A DNA stretch of 64,000 nt from Siphonodentalium dalli. Its lineage: Eukaryota; Mollusca; Scaphopoda; Gadilida; Siphonodentaliidae. The position numbers and the translations under genes were made by a program. A model generated the notes under the pieces. That model worked only from the letters and a program-made list of their open reading frames with translations. It did not search any database and was not told the origin of the DNA. This document shows positions 1 through 7,630 of the stretch, piece by piece. Positions within the stretch are counted from its first letter, which is position 1. Each line of letters begins with the position of its first letter. The stretch spans positions 12,503,729 to 12,567,728 of the forward strand of contig CP136068.1 in the NCBI GenBank assembly GCA_032622095.1. Direction: 5' to 3'.

Positions 1-1
1 T

Positions 2-334
2 GATAAAAATTGGAAACCGCCATATGGTTACTGTTACAAATGCGGACAAGACTCCCATTGGTCCTTCCAATGTAAAACAGATTTCGGCGACAAAAAAAAT
101 GTGAAAACTATACAAAAAAGTCTACAAGCAGTAACAACACAAGAACAAAATGCAGATATCAAAACTGAAGAGATGTCTACAACATCAGATGTTTTCAAAC
201 AACCCCGACCTGTTGATCCTACGAATGATTCACAGAACAAATCTGAAGATAAACATCCAGATTTTGAAAATTCCAAGAAAACTTCCAAGAAAAAGAAGCT
301 GAGACAATTCTACATTCCAAAAACAGATAAATGA
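2..334 (+). CDS. 5'-truncated CCHC zinc-knuckle protein, C-terminal part
   Basis: The frame is open from base 2 to the TGA at 332-334, so the N-terminus lies outside the window. About residues 11-24 of the visible part form a perfect CCHC zinc knuckle (C-x2-C-x4-H-x4-C, starting CYKCG). Such knuckles bind single-stranded nucleic acid in retroviral Gag, some helicases and RNA-processing proteins. The rest is hydrophilic and low in complexity, with a basic KKTSKKKK cluster close to the end, which would suit nuclear localisation or nucleic-acid binding. An AATAAA follows 33 bases after the stop. The next genes downstream are compact, intronless and virus-like, so this may be the first gene of the same cluster. 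The knuckle is certain; parent family and function are not recognised. Confidence 0.5.
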   Translation, partial: DKNWKPPYGYCYKCGQDSHWSFQCKTDFGDKKNVKTIQKSLQAVTTQEQNADIKTEEMSTTSDVFKQPRPVDPTNDSQNKSEDKHPDFENSKKTSKKKKLRQFYIPKTDK

Positions 335-367
335 ATCGATACAAACATTTGAAAATTATGTTGTGTG

Positions 368-373
368 AATAAA
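368..373 (+). terminator. Poly(A) signal AATAAA after the CCHC gene
   Basis: A canonical AATAAA lies 33 bases after the TGA of the CCHC frame. The sequence around it, a spacer ending in a T-rich stretch and CAGC, recurs near 1603-1650, so this 3' spacer was duplicated with the downstream module. This gene seems to use polyadenylation, while its neighbours carry histone-type stem-loops. Confidence 0.45.
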
Positions 374-409
374 TTATGAATTGAACAATCGTGTTTTGTT
401 TTTTTTCAG

Positions 410-829
410 CTATGAAAGAGTAACCTTTTGGGGAAATGTGGGTGGCCCTGAAAAGGGCCGTTTTTTCTTTTCCAGAATTCTTAAAAATTCTGCCAAATCA
501 GGATATATCCCGTTGGGATTAATTGTCACAGACCAAGTAGGGTTTGATCTGTGCGCCGCAGCAGCCTGAGCGAAGCTGTCAATCGCTGCATTGCACAGAT
601 CTTTCTTCTTGATCTGTGACAAGATCTCCACGAGATCAAGATTGCTTGATTCTTGATCACATACTTCAGCCGATGGTCGTCGCCGAGCCAGAAAATCTCT
701 TAGCATCTGCTTCTGTACCACCTTTTGTTCAGGAGAATACTGCCATTTCCTATATGTTCTTATTTCCGTCTCCTCTGACGAAGCTCTCTTCCTCCATAAC
801 TTCTTGAAAAATTTCTTTAAAGACGGCAT
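410..829 (-). CDS. Small basic protein, left gene of divergent module 1
   Basis: A 139-codon intronless frame with an ATG at 829-827. A TATAAAAA box lies about 40 bases upstream on the minus strand (869-862). The N-terminus is strongly basic (starts MPSLKKFFKKLWRKR) and the middle is charged and probably helical; no known domain is recognised. The annotated C-terminus reads through the histone-type stem-loop (444-459). In the other three genes of this cluster the stop lies about 20 bases before the loop, so the last 25 or so codons here may result from a small frameshift. The gene faces a plus-strand partner across a shared inverted-repeat promoter. A small nucleic-acid-binding or virion protein is possible but this is inference. 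Confidence 0.5.
   Translation of the reverse strand: MPSLKKFFKKLWRKRASSEETEIRTYRKWQYSPEQKVVQKQMLRDFLARRRPSAEVCDQESSNLDLVEILSQIKKKDLCNAAIDSFAQAAAAHRSNPTWSVTINPNGIYPDLAEFLRILEKKKRPFSGPPTFPQKVTLS
444..459 (-). terminator. Histone-type mRNA 3' stem-loop (minus strand)
   Basis: On the minus strand this reads GGCCCTTTTCAGGGCC, a perfect 6-bp stem with a TTTC loop. It matches every position of the metazoan histone mRNA consensus GGYYCUUUUNAGRRCC. It is preceded by an A-rich stretch and followed by ACCCACA, as in histone genes. It lies at the 3' end of the minus-strand 139-codon frame, which as annotated reads through it. Confidence 0.8.
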
Positions 830-1229
830 AATGAATGAAGTTCACTGAAAAAGTGAAAATATTTTTATACATTTGACACGGGCGTCAATGAAATCACATA
901 TCGCGTTGGCGTTAAAATTGACAAATATTTCCTCAAGTTGTGTTTTTTCAGAGACGGATCAGCATTCATATTTTTCTTGATCATTATTGTATAGCGATGA
1001 AACAAATGTTTTTTATTTCGTTAGATCATTATCTATTATTTGGTAAACATGATTTGATATATTTGTTATCGAAATAGTGAAACTAACAGATAATGTACTG
1101 TAAAGAAACACAACGCCAGGAAACATTTGTCATTTTTAACGTCAATGCGACATGTGATTTCTCTACCGCCCGCGCAATCGTGATATATGTTCAAACACGG
1201 CCGTGAACAATTTTATTCTGCATTCAAAG
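830..1229. promoter_or_regulatory. Bidirectional promoter of module 1, internally an inverted repeat
   Basis: Two copies of a box of about 48 bp face outward: 880-928 on plus and 1124-1171 in reverse complement. Both share GAAATCACATRTCGC followed by TTGRCGTTAAAAWTGACA. The left side adds a TATAAAAA at 869-862 (minus); the right side adds GATATATG at 1182-1189, about 45 bases before the plus-strand ATG. The symmetry implies that both genes respond to the same factor. The whole region recurs in module 2 (2205-2832). Promoter function is inferred from position, duplication and TATA placement. Confidence 0.65.
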
Positions 1230-1403
1230 ATGACCGCAATCCCCGAACCCTTGATGTCTATACTAAGAGGAACGATAGGGTTAACACCCCAGATAATGTG
1301 GGATAGACACGCAAAAGAAGTAACCGCCAGTTCAAAACTGCTTATGCAAAAAAGAACAGCGGTGGAACAAAAGCAAAAGTCTCAAAAGAAAATCGTGGCG
1401 TGA
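1230..1403 (+). CDS. Small basic protein, right gene of divergent module 1
   Basis: A 57-codon frame starting MTAIPEPLMS and ending in a Lys/Gln-rich basic tail, with TGA at 1401-1403. The ATG at 1230 is chosen because the sequence leading to it (ATTCTGCATTCAAAG) and the codons Met-Thr-Ala are conserved with the partner gene at 2833. An in-frame ATG at 1203 would lie in the shared leader. The stop is 20 bases before a histone-type stem-loop, exactly the spacing seen at the paralogous position in module 2. No family is recognised and there is no similarity to core histones. It may be a truncated paralogue, since the module-2 gene is 154 codons long. Confidence 0.5.
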   Translation: MTAIPEPLMSILRGTIGLTPQIMWDRHAKEVTASSKLLMQKRTAVEQKQKSQKKIVA

Positions 1404-1423
1404 ACTTTGATGCCGTACAAAAC

Positions 1424-1439
1424 GGCCCTTTTCAGGGCC
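1424..1439 (+). terminator. Histone-type mRNA 3' stem-loop, first of a tandem pair
   Basis: GGCCCTTTTCAGGGCC, 20 bases after the stop of the 57-codon gene, preceded by CAAAAC. It is a perfect match to the animal histone 3' stem-loop consensus. Confidence 0.8.
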
Positions 1440-1451
1440 AAAAACAAAAAC

Positions 1452-1467
1452 GGTCCTTTTCAGGACC
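1452..1467 (+). terminator. Histone-type mRNA 3' stem-loop, second of a tandem pair
   Basis: GGTCCTTTTCAGGACC with fully paired stem changes relative to the first loop (C-G replaced by T-A), preceded by AAAAAC and followed by ACCAACC. About 18 bases further is CAAAAAGAAAAC, a purine-rich stretch in the place where the U7-snRNA-binding histone downstream element would lie. Two loops in tandem is unusual. Confidence 0.75.
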
Positions 1468-1676
1468 AACCAATTTTTTCAAAAAGAAAACTTTTTGCAT
1501 TGCTTAAGAACTAATAATGTTCTTTGTACCCTATGTTTTGTTTTGAAAAAATCACGCCACGAATAATTTAAAACAAAATATACTTGCAATTATTTGTTGT
1601 TGAATAAAATATAAATTGAACAATCGTGTTTTTGATTTTTCAGCAATGAAAGAGTAACCTTTTGGGAAATGTGTGT

Positions 1677-1692
1677 GGCCCTGAAAAGGGCC
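1677..1692 (-). terminator. Histone-type mRNA 3' stem-loop (minus strand), module 2
   Basis: The minus strand reads GGCCCTTTTCAGGGCC followed by ACACACA. It sits 22 bases after the TAA (1717-1715) that closes the terminal frame of the module-2 left gene. Its 3' flank is a duplicate of the flank at 415-443. Confidence 0.78.
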
Positions 1693-1714
1693 GTTTTAAA
1701 ATTATCATCTGACT

Positions 1715-2204
1715 TTAACATCGTTTTGTGTTTTTCTTATATCTTGACATATCTTTCCAATGAGAACCGATAGCTTTTGCGAATTCATCACTTTTCTCTG
1801 TATCTTTAGATTCTTTACAAGGAAGATGAAATCTGACTTTTGTCTAAGTAGAAGCCTTCATGATACTTTTAGGTTCTTTTTCTTTCGCCGCCAATATTTT
1901 TTCTTTTTTTGGTCTGTTTCTGTTCTTTCGATTTCTGAACATCATGAACCCTGATTGGTATATCTATCTCTTCTGCAACGAAACGGAGATTCACTTTCAC
2001 TTCTTGATGCGTTACTTGTGTTTTCACGTCAATATCCCTGCGAAGGCATCTCAGTTCATCTAAAATCGCTTTTAAAATGAGTGTATCACCACCTATAGCC
2101 ATTGTCGTATTAGCTTGGCCTGTTGACTGTGGTGCCGCATATGTATTCTGTGTAACAGGATTACTGTATATCTCACTCTGAAGAAATTATGTTAATGGAT
2201 CCAT
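1715..2204 (-). pseudogene. Broken left gene of divergent module 2
   Basis: From the ATG at 2204-2202 one minus frame runs to 1869 with a single internal TAA at 2189-2187 (sixth codon). After about 1870-1900 the likely reading frame shifts by one; it has a TAG at 1846-1844 and then stays open to the TAA at 1717-1715, 22 bases before the stem-loop. The first part is predicted helical or coiled coil (leucine- and charge-rich around LKAILDELRCLRRD) followed by a very basic stretch. The last part contains EFAKAIGSHWKDM, faintly like an HMG-box helix, which is weak. The ATG is about 45 bases below a minus-strand TATAAAAA (2256-2249). Two stops and a frameshift mark it as inactive. Confidence 0.5.
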
Positions 2205-2832
2205 CTCTTGATAGCAATGCAATGTAACGTTGATCAAATTCGAAAATATTTTTATACATTTGACACGGACGTCAATGAAATCACATGTCGCGTTGGCGTT
2301 AAAATTGACAAATATTTCCTCAAGTTGTGTTTTTTCAGAGACGGATCAGCATGCATATTTTTCTTGATCATTATTGTATAACGATCAAACAAATGTTTTT
2401 AATTTCGTTAGATCATTATCTATTATTTGGTAAACATGATTTTGATATATTTGTTATCTCGTTAGGAAAATATGGAATGTTTTTCTAGTTTTTGTTTTTG
2501 GAGATGTACATATTTTATACATAAAACTGAACACAAGAAACATACTGAACATTTTTCTTCATCATTACAATTGATAACTTTACTTGGTCATCGTTTATGA
2601 ACGAAGATGAATTCACATGTTAAAACATCTTAATTAATTGAATATACTATCATGAATTTAATCTATAACATATCGAAATAGTGAAACTAACAGATAATGC
2701 ACTGTAAAGAAACACAACGCCAGGAAACATTTGTCATTTTTAACGTCAATGCGACATGTGCTTTCTCTTCCGTCTGCGCAATCGTGATATATGTTCAAAC
2801 ACGACCGTCAACAATTTATTCTGCATTCAAAG
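2205..2832. promoter_or_regulatory. Bidirectional promoter of module 2, with a 212-bp extra segment
   Basis: A duplicate of the module-1 promoter: the outward-facing boxes lie at 2267-2316 and 2729-2775 (reverse complement), TATAAAAA at 2256-2249 (minus) and GATATATG at 2785-2792 (plus). It differs by a 212-bp segment (2459-2670) flanked by TATC on both sides (2455-2458 and 2671-2674), where module 1 has a single TATC. This is either an insertion with a 4-bp target duplication or a segment lost from module 1. Confidence 0.6.
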
Positions 2833-3297
2833 ATGACTGCTGTAAACATAACAGATATTAACGAGATGATGGTCCAGGGAGTATACTGTAAAGCAGTGTA
2901 CGGTGAAGAAATATCTCTATTTTGGAGGGCACTCAGCGTTGCGGTTTACGGGACGACCGATAGATGGATGTTTCTGAGAGATTCGGTGGTTGACCTGTAC
3001 TACACAGAGAGTGACGAAGTTGGGGCGTCGGCGCAAGACTTACGGTACTCACCACTTTTGGCCGAATCAAGATTGATGGTTGAATTAGCGGCGACTGTTA
3101 TACAGCGACCTATCGTCATGTTTGATTCTACCAAAGGCGGCTACAAATCAGCACCAAGATTCAAGACATCAATACCTCTAGTGTGGATCCCCCACGTTTG
3201 CCACGAGCATTATTGTGAATGCCAAATATGGATGAGGAGAGGAGACAAATCAATTGAAGTTTTGTCGAACAAAGAAGTTCAATGTGGCGGATTCTAA
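2833..3297 (+). CDS. OTU-like (ovarian tumour protease fold) protein, catalytic Cys replaced
   Basis: An intact 154-codon intronless frame, with start at 2833 supported by the leader shared with the gene at 1230. Residues 24-40 (GEEISLFWRALSVAVYG) resemble the OTU nucleophile motif normally written DGNCLFRALS. Residues 80-98 (the AATVIQRPIVMFD stretch) match the family's hydrophobic strand before the active-site loop, and His126 in EHYCECQ sits where the OTU catalytic His occurs. Active OTU proteins cleave ubiquitin or related chains. Here the nucleophile position is Ser28 and the acidic-Gly-Asn turn is degenerate, so it may be a binding-only protein. The stop is 20 bases before a histone-type stem-loop. 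OTU domains are common in DNA viruses and transposons. The fold assignment rests on motifs only. Confidence 0.6.
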   Translation: MTAVNITDINEMMVQGVYCKAVYGEEISLFWRALSVAVYGTTDRWMFLRDSVVDLYYTESDEVGASAQDLRYSPLLAESRLMVELAATVIQRPIVMFDSTKGGYKSAPRFKTSIPLVWIPHVCHEHYCECQIWMRRGDKSIEVLSNKEVQCGGF

Positions 3298-3317
3298 ACT
3301 ATAACAAAAATAAAAAC

Positions 3318-3333
3318 GGTCCTTTTCAGGGCC
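3318..3333 (+). terminator. Histone-type mRNA 3' stem-loop after the OTU-like gene
   Basis: GGTCCTTTTCAGGGCC (one G-T wobble), preceded by AAAAAC and followed by ACCAAAT. It lies 20 bases after the TAA. A purine-rich stretch GAAAAGAAAAAC starts 11 bases later, at the place expected for a U7 target. Confidence 0.75.
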
Positions 3334-3670
3334 ACCAAATATTCGAAAAGAAAAACTCTTGATTGCTAATTGATATTTTCCAAAGTGAGATTTTCCTTTT
3401 GAAAAAAAATAATTCTAAGTCCATTTTCATTTTTTCGATCAGAAATGTCACATCAATGACAGGAATATCTATCCTCATGGGGCAAATTTCAACAAAATCG
3501 TTTTCACTGTAGGATCCCTACCAATTGATTCTGTTCGTGTCGATGTGCCATCTCTGGTCAGAATTATACAAACTTTAAATTAGTAATGAAAAAATGTCTA
3601 AGTCCATTTTCATTTTTTCGATCAGAAATGTCACATCAATGACAGGAATATCTATCCTCAGGGGGGAACT
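3334..3670. repeat. Spacer with a 63-bp direct duplication
   Basis: The sequence starting CTAAGTCCATTTTCATT at 3415-3477 recurs almost unchanged at 3598-3660, just before the palindromic minisatellite. No coding or RNA signal is seen between the copies. Confidence 0.7.
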
Positions 3671-3964
3671 ATGGCCCAGTACCCCCCAGAGATGGGCACT
3701 ATGGCCCAGTACCCCCCAGAGATGGGCACTATGGCCCAGTACCCCCCAGAGATGGACACTATGGCCCAGTACCCCCCAGAGATGGGCACTATGGCCCAGG
3801 ATCCCCCAGACATGGGCACTATGGCCCAGTGGGACATAGTGCCCATCTCTGGGGGGTACTGGGCCATAGTGCCCATCTCTGGGGGGGTACTGGGCCATAG
3901 TGCCCATCTCTGGGGGGTACTGGGCCATAGTGCCCATCTCTGGGTGGTACTGGGCCATAGTGCC
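3671..3964. repeat. 30-bp minisatellite arranged as a 294-bp palindrome
   Basis: Five full units and a partial sixth (ATGGCCCAGTACCCCCCAGA plus GATGGGCACT) run on the plus strand from 3671. They switch at about 3830-3833 to the reverse complement, which repeats to 3964. The arms are near-identical and the centre is only a few bases, so single strands would fold into one long hairpin. Open frames inside it (102 and 152 codons) are artefacts of the 30-bp periodicity. Confidence 0.9.
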
Positions 3965-3975
3965 CCCCATTACTA

Positions 3976-4100
3976 CTGACGAACCCATGAATTGGATTTC
4001 AATATTAGAGATACTCGGCCTCCCGATTGTCATTATTAACCATCAATCACAAGACGAAGGCGCTTTTCCGTTCCACATCCGTTTTCCGATTCTGAGATAG
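3976..4100 (+). pseudogene. Short coding-like remnant, possibly OTU-like
   Basis: Directly after the minisatellite a frame runs about 40 codons to a TAG at 4098-4100. It contains ILEILGLPIVIIN, similar in pattern to the OTU strand (IQRPIVMFD) of the gene at 2833, followed by a charged loop. It lacks a start and any catalytic motif, so it may be the 3' tail of another module member cut off by the minisatellite. Confidence 0.25.
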
Positions 4101-5340
4101 GGACCCCCCCCCCCCCATTTCAAACTTCTGCAAATGACTATTTGACTAAGTTTTTTCGATCAATGTTCCGTATCATGATTTTAGAAGCATTCCTACTTCT
4201 ATTTACCAACAACACTGTAAAGTTACAAAACAATTCTCCAATAAATGTGGGTTGTATGGTATGCTGATGGATTGGCATTTTAAATGCAAGATGGCTGCTG
4301 GTGGCCATGTTTGTTTTAAACAAATTTTGGGGGGAAATTGAGGCTCGATCTAGAGGTCACTTCGAAGATCCATATGAAGTTTGGTGACGATTGGATGAGA
4401 GATGTGACCTGTAAGGTGTGCTAAAGGATTTGGTCATACAAAGAGTAAAATCCAAAAATGGCCAAATGTCAGATATTTGACAAATAACAGATTTTGGGCA
4501 ATTTTATACTATAGTTGACTGTGATTAACATTATTTTTGGGCAATTGCTCGATTCTTATAACTGAAGCAGCATTTAAAAAAAATGTTGTTGTTGGAATCT
4601 GATGATATACGACCATCGAATCAGATTGAGTACCCTTTAAGTGAAGAGTTTACATTTATTTGAAGAATTTATTATTGTGTTATGTTTTCATGTACATCAG
4701 ATTGAATAAATGATTTTTAATATAACTATTTAAATATGAGCCTTTCCATGTCAATGTGCATTGATAGATCCTTGATTAAAACATTTAGCAAACCTACCTT
4801 TTTATTACCCCTTGGTGGGATCCCTCATTATTAACTGATGGTGAACTGAAACCCCTTACCAAGATGTAAGTGCATACCTATTACATAAAAGAAGCATTCT
4901 TAAAACCATTTGTCCCATTATGTTTAAAAAAAATGACTATAGGAACAAATGTACAGGGCCAGGAAAAAATGTGTAAGCATGCTGCCGAACCAACCACCAC
5001 CCCCGCGTAGTGTTCGGAAAAAATTTAAGACCCCCCCCGACGTATACACAATTTCATCACAGCATACAACATATTTCTTTAACCCCCAAATATAGTTTTG
5101 TTACATGCGGAGTCGAATAAAAGTCGGTAAATGTTAATAGGAATACCTTGATTGATTCAGGCAGAGTCTATAAGTTCAATGACATGACATTTCAAAGACA
5201 TAGTTATGTTTAAGTGGGTCGAAAGGAACGCATCATTACTGTACGATTCCTGTACAACATCGCAACTGGTATTGTCGTCGTACACAACTAGGCGTACATA
5301 GACTAGTGGGATGTCCAAATAGAGCAGCGTGAATTTTGTT
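4101..5340. other. Non-coding stretch with poly-C runs and a dispersed repeat
   Basis: No gene seen. A run of about 15 C lies near 4105. Bases about 4330-4455 (GGTCACTTCGAAGATC, GTTTGGTGACGATTGGA, ending AAAGAGTAAAATCCAA) are a diverged copy in opposite orientation of repeats at 63590-63960. The rest is unremarkable AT-rich DNA. Confidence 0.5.
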
Positions 5341-5367
5341 ACTTATTCCTTATTCCTTATTCAAAAA

Positions 5368-5915
5368 ATTTGGGAAAATGTGGCAAATGACCATGGCAAC
5401 GTCTTAAGTAGGGCGAGACAAAATTTCCTGCAAAAAAAAATTCTGGAAAAAAGTGTTTAAATGCCTCGAAAATAGGCAAAGTCCGAAAATAAAAGGAAAT
5501 AGTCCGAAACAAGTGCGGGGTCATAAATGGCCACCTCGGCCGAAAATTTTGGGTCGATTCCGAAAAAGTGGGTCGAATCCCAGTTTCGCTCTGCTCGGTC
5601 GGGAAAATATAGGAAACTGTCACATATTAAAAAATGGCCACCTGGGCCGAACTTTTTGGGCCGAAAAGTTTTTGGGTCGAGTCCGAAAAAGTGGGTCAAA
5701 TAGAAATTCCCGCTTTGCTCGGTCAGGAAAATTTGGGAAAATGTGGCAAATGACCATGGCAACGTCTTAAGTAGGGCGAGACAAAATTTCCTGCGAAAAA
5801 AAATTCAGGAAAAAAGTTTTAAAATGTCTCGAAAATAGGCAAAGTGCGAAAATAAACGGAAATAGTCCGAAACAAGTGCGGGATCATAAATGGCCACCTC
5901 GGCCGAAATTACATG
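5368..5915. repeat. Direct duplication with a period of about 360 bp
   Basis: A block starting TTTGGGAAAATGTGGCAAAT occurs at about 5369 and again at about 5728, each followed by GACCATGGCAACGTC and a GGCCACCTCGGCCGAAA stretch (5528 and 5891). A shorter internal repeat, GGCCGAAAA..TTTGGGTCGA..TCCGAAAAAGTGGGTC, occurs twice between them. Apparent open frames on both strands follow the repeat and are not taken as genes. Confidence 0.8.
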
Positions 5916-6035
5916 TTGATATGGAATATTGATGTGAAGAATTGTTTTCAGTTTGGCAATTGATACTCACATTCATGATGCGGCTAAATTAGCGGCCAGA
6001 AATTTAAATGAAATCGATATTTTCACATACTAATT

Positions 6036-6245
6036 TCAACTTTTTGTCATAATATCGACATGTATGGTCGAAACTGTATATAGACCATCTATTAGTTCAA
6101 CATAAAACGTAGCAAAACGCTCGTATCCTTTCTGGAAAGATGAATACCCACAATTAATATCGCGATGTAGTTTTTCGAAATCATTTCTCAACTGATGAAT
6201 AGCCGCTGCTTTGGCATCATATTCCAAGATATCGGCATATGTCAA
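6036..6245 (-). CDS. Unrecognised open frame, no ATG
   Basis: A minus frame of about 70 codons ending in TGA at 6038-6036. The composition looks coding-like (mixed charged and aromatic residues, e.g. QLRNDFEKLHRDINCGYSSF). It begins with TTG right at a GGTCAAAGGTCA repeat and has no in-frame ATG, so it is at best a fragment. No family recognised. Confidence 0.2.
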   Translation of the reverse strand: MTYADILEYDAKAAAIHQLRNDFEKLHRDINCGYSSFQKGYERFATFYVELIDGLYTVSTIHVDIMTKS

Positions 6246-6765
6246 AGGTCATAAAGGTCAAGGGCCATAGAGGTAAAAGGTCAAGGAAGGGGAAGGTTAA
6301 AGGTTTTGGTCCCAGATTCCAAGATGGCCGCTATCTAACCCTAACCCTAACTTATATAGCTGCTATCTAACCCTAGCCGATATAGCTGCCACTAGCCGTA
6401 GGTCCCGACGGAGTATTTTTAGCAAATCGGAGATGGCTGCTATTTTTTCACAAATTGAAGCCCAGATTTGTGTAATTCATATGTTCTAAAACTTTTATAC
6501 TCACTATTATGGAATGATAGTGCACATCCAAACTGGTGGTGTGCTGTATTCCGACTGTTTTTATTGAATATTGCGATAAAAAACTCAGAAATTATTGTTT
6601 AATGATATTGATCGATTCTCCGGCAGGCATATAAGTGCATCTGTGCGCGATGTGAATTAATTGAAAATACCGTGTAGAAAGAATTTAGTTCTTCCCACTC
6701 CTATAAATGGAGTATTATCTACATATATATATCGTGGGTACCTTGGTGAACGAGCTTCAGTAATG
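6246..6765. other. Short simple repeats, no gene
   Basis: Contains AAGGTCA-type repeats (6245-6305), an AAGATGGCCGCTATCTAACCC duplication (about 6315-6375) with two CCCTAA hexamers, and AT-rich DNA. No gene or RNA is supported. Confidence 0.4.
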
Positions 6766-6912
6766 AATGTTAAAGGGACACTCGGTACTCATAAAGTGAA
6801 TTTAAAGGGACACTAGGCTCTCACTGGGGATGATTATTAAAGTGGCACAAGGCACTCACTATGGATGAATGTTAAAGTGACACATGGCACACACTGTAGG
6901 ATAATGTTAAAG
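6766..6912. repeat. Four units of a repeat of about 40 bp leading into the virus-like element
   Basis: Units of the form TTAAAGKGRCAC..GGCACTCACT..GATGAATG occur at about 6769, 6801, 6837 and 6872. The last belongs to the left inverted end of the element at 6871-9813, so the terminal motif may have been amplified locally. Confidence 0.6.
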
Positions 6913-7225
6913 TGACATTCGCATTTCAAAAATTTCTAAAATTTTAAAAACTTCAAAAATTTCAAAAAAATTCAAAAAAAATCAAAATTTTTAAAAACTT
7001 AAAAAAAATCAAAATCTTCAAAAATTTCAAAAAGTTCAATAATTTCCAAAATTTTTCAAAAACTTCAAAAATGAAAAACTTTCAGGTTTTAGTCAGAAAT
7101 ATGGCTTGTTGCCATTCATCCGGTACATGTGGTACATGTGGTACATACTACAATTCTTTTATTATATTAACTATTCACTTTCATCCGCTTTGTCATCACT
7201 GTCACTTTCGTCCGAATTGTTATCA
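6871..7225. repeat. Left inverted end of the virus-like element
   Basis: Pairs with 9405-9813 in reverse complement. The outermost 26 bases match with one change. The inner part includes the complement of the acidic C-terminal coding region of the gene at 8881-9483, minus about 33 bases present on the right. Confidence 0.75.
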
Positions 7226-7576
7226 CAAGGATACGACATGTCTTCTCGAATGTCTATCAAAAAATACAATAGCAGTCATTGGTCATTTTATCCATGGTGC
7301 CACTTTTTTTTTTGCCGAGGTCAGATCAGTACACAATCAGCACAAAGCCGGAGGTCAACTCAGTACACAATCGATTTCATCATGTCACCAGGTTACGCAT
7401 ATCTATATAATAGAGTGTGCATATTGAAATCACTCATAATTGTATTGACATTTGGATAGGCATGGTGTATTGTAGCCATTGTGATAAATTTGTATCCAGT
7501 ACAAACAACAGAAGACACGTTGTGAACGACAACCTGAACTAGTGAGCTAGTCCACCACTTTCCCTTGTTTCTGTTC

Positions 7577-7588
7577 TATATAAATATA
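7577..7588 (+). promoter_or_regulatory. TATA box of the packaging-ATPase gene
   Basis: TATATAAATATA lies 43 bases upstream of the ATG at 7631, with a short AT-rich leader between. It is correctly placed for a compact viral-type promoter with a short 5' leader. Confidence 0.5.
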
Positions 7589-7630
7589 GGTGCATAGAAG
7601 AACGCTCGATTTCACTGATTATATTGGAAA

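Noticed and set aside
444-3333. Possibility that the stem-loops are bacterial-type terminators or ordinary dispersed inverted repeats
   Set aside because: Exact match of stem, TTTC loop and flanks to the histone mRNA element, correct strand after each gene and a constant 20-22-base distance from stops argue for the histone-type signal, although genome-wide counts would be decisive.
3575-4033. Long overlapping open frames on both strands (152 and 102 codons)
   Set aside because: They are generated by the 30-bp palindromic minisatellite, whose unit length is a multiple of three; no start context or domain.
6330-6375. CCCTAA repeats resembling telomere sequence
   Set aside because: Only two adjacent hexamers within a short duplicated phrase; not a telomeric tract.
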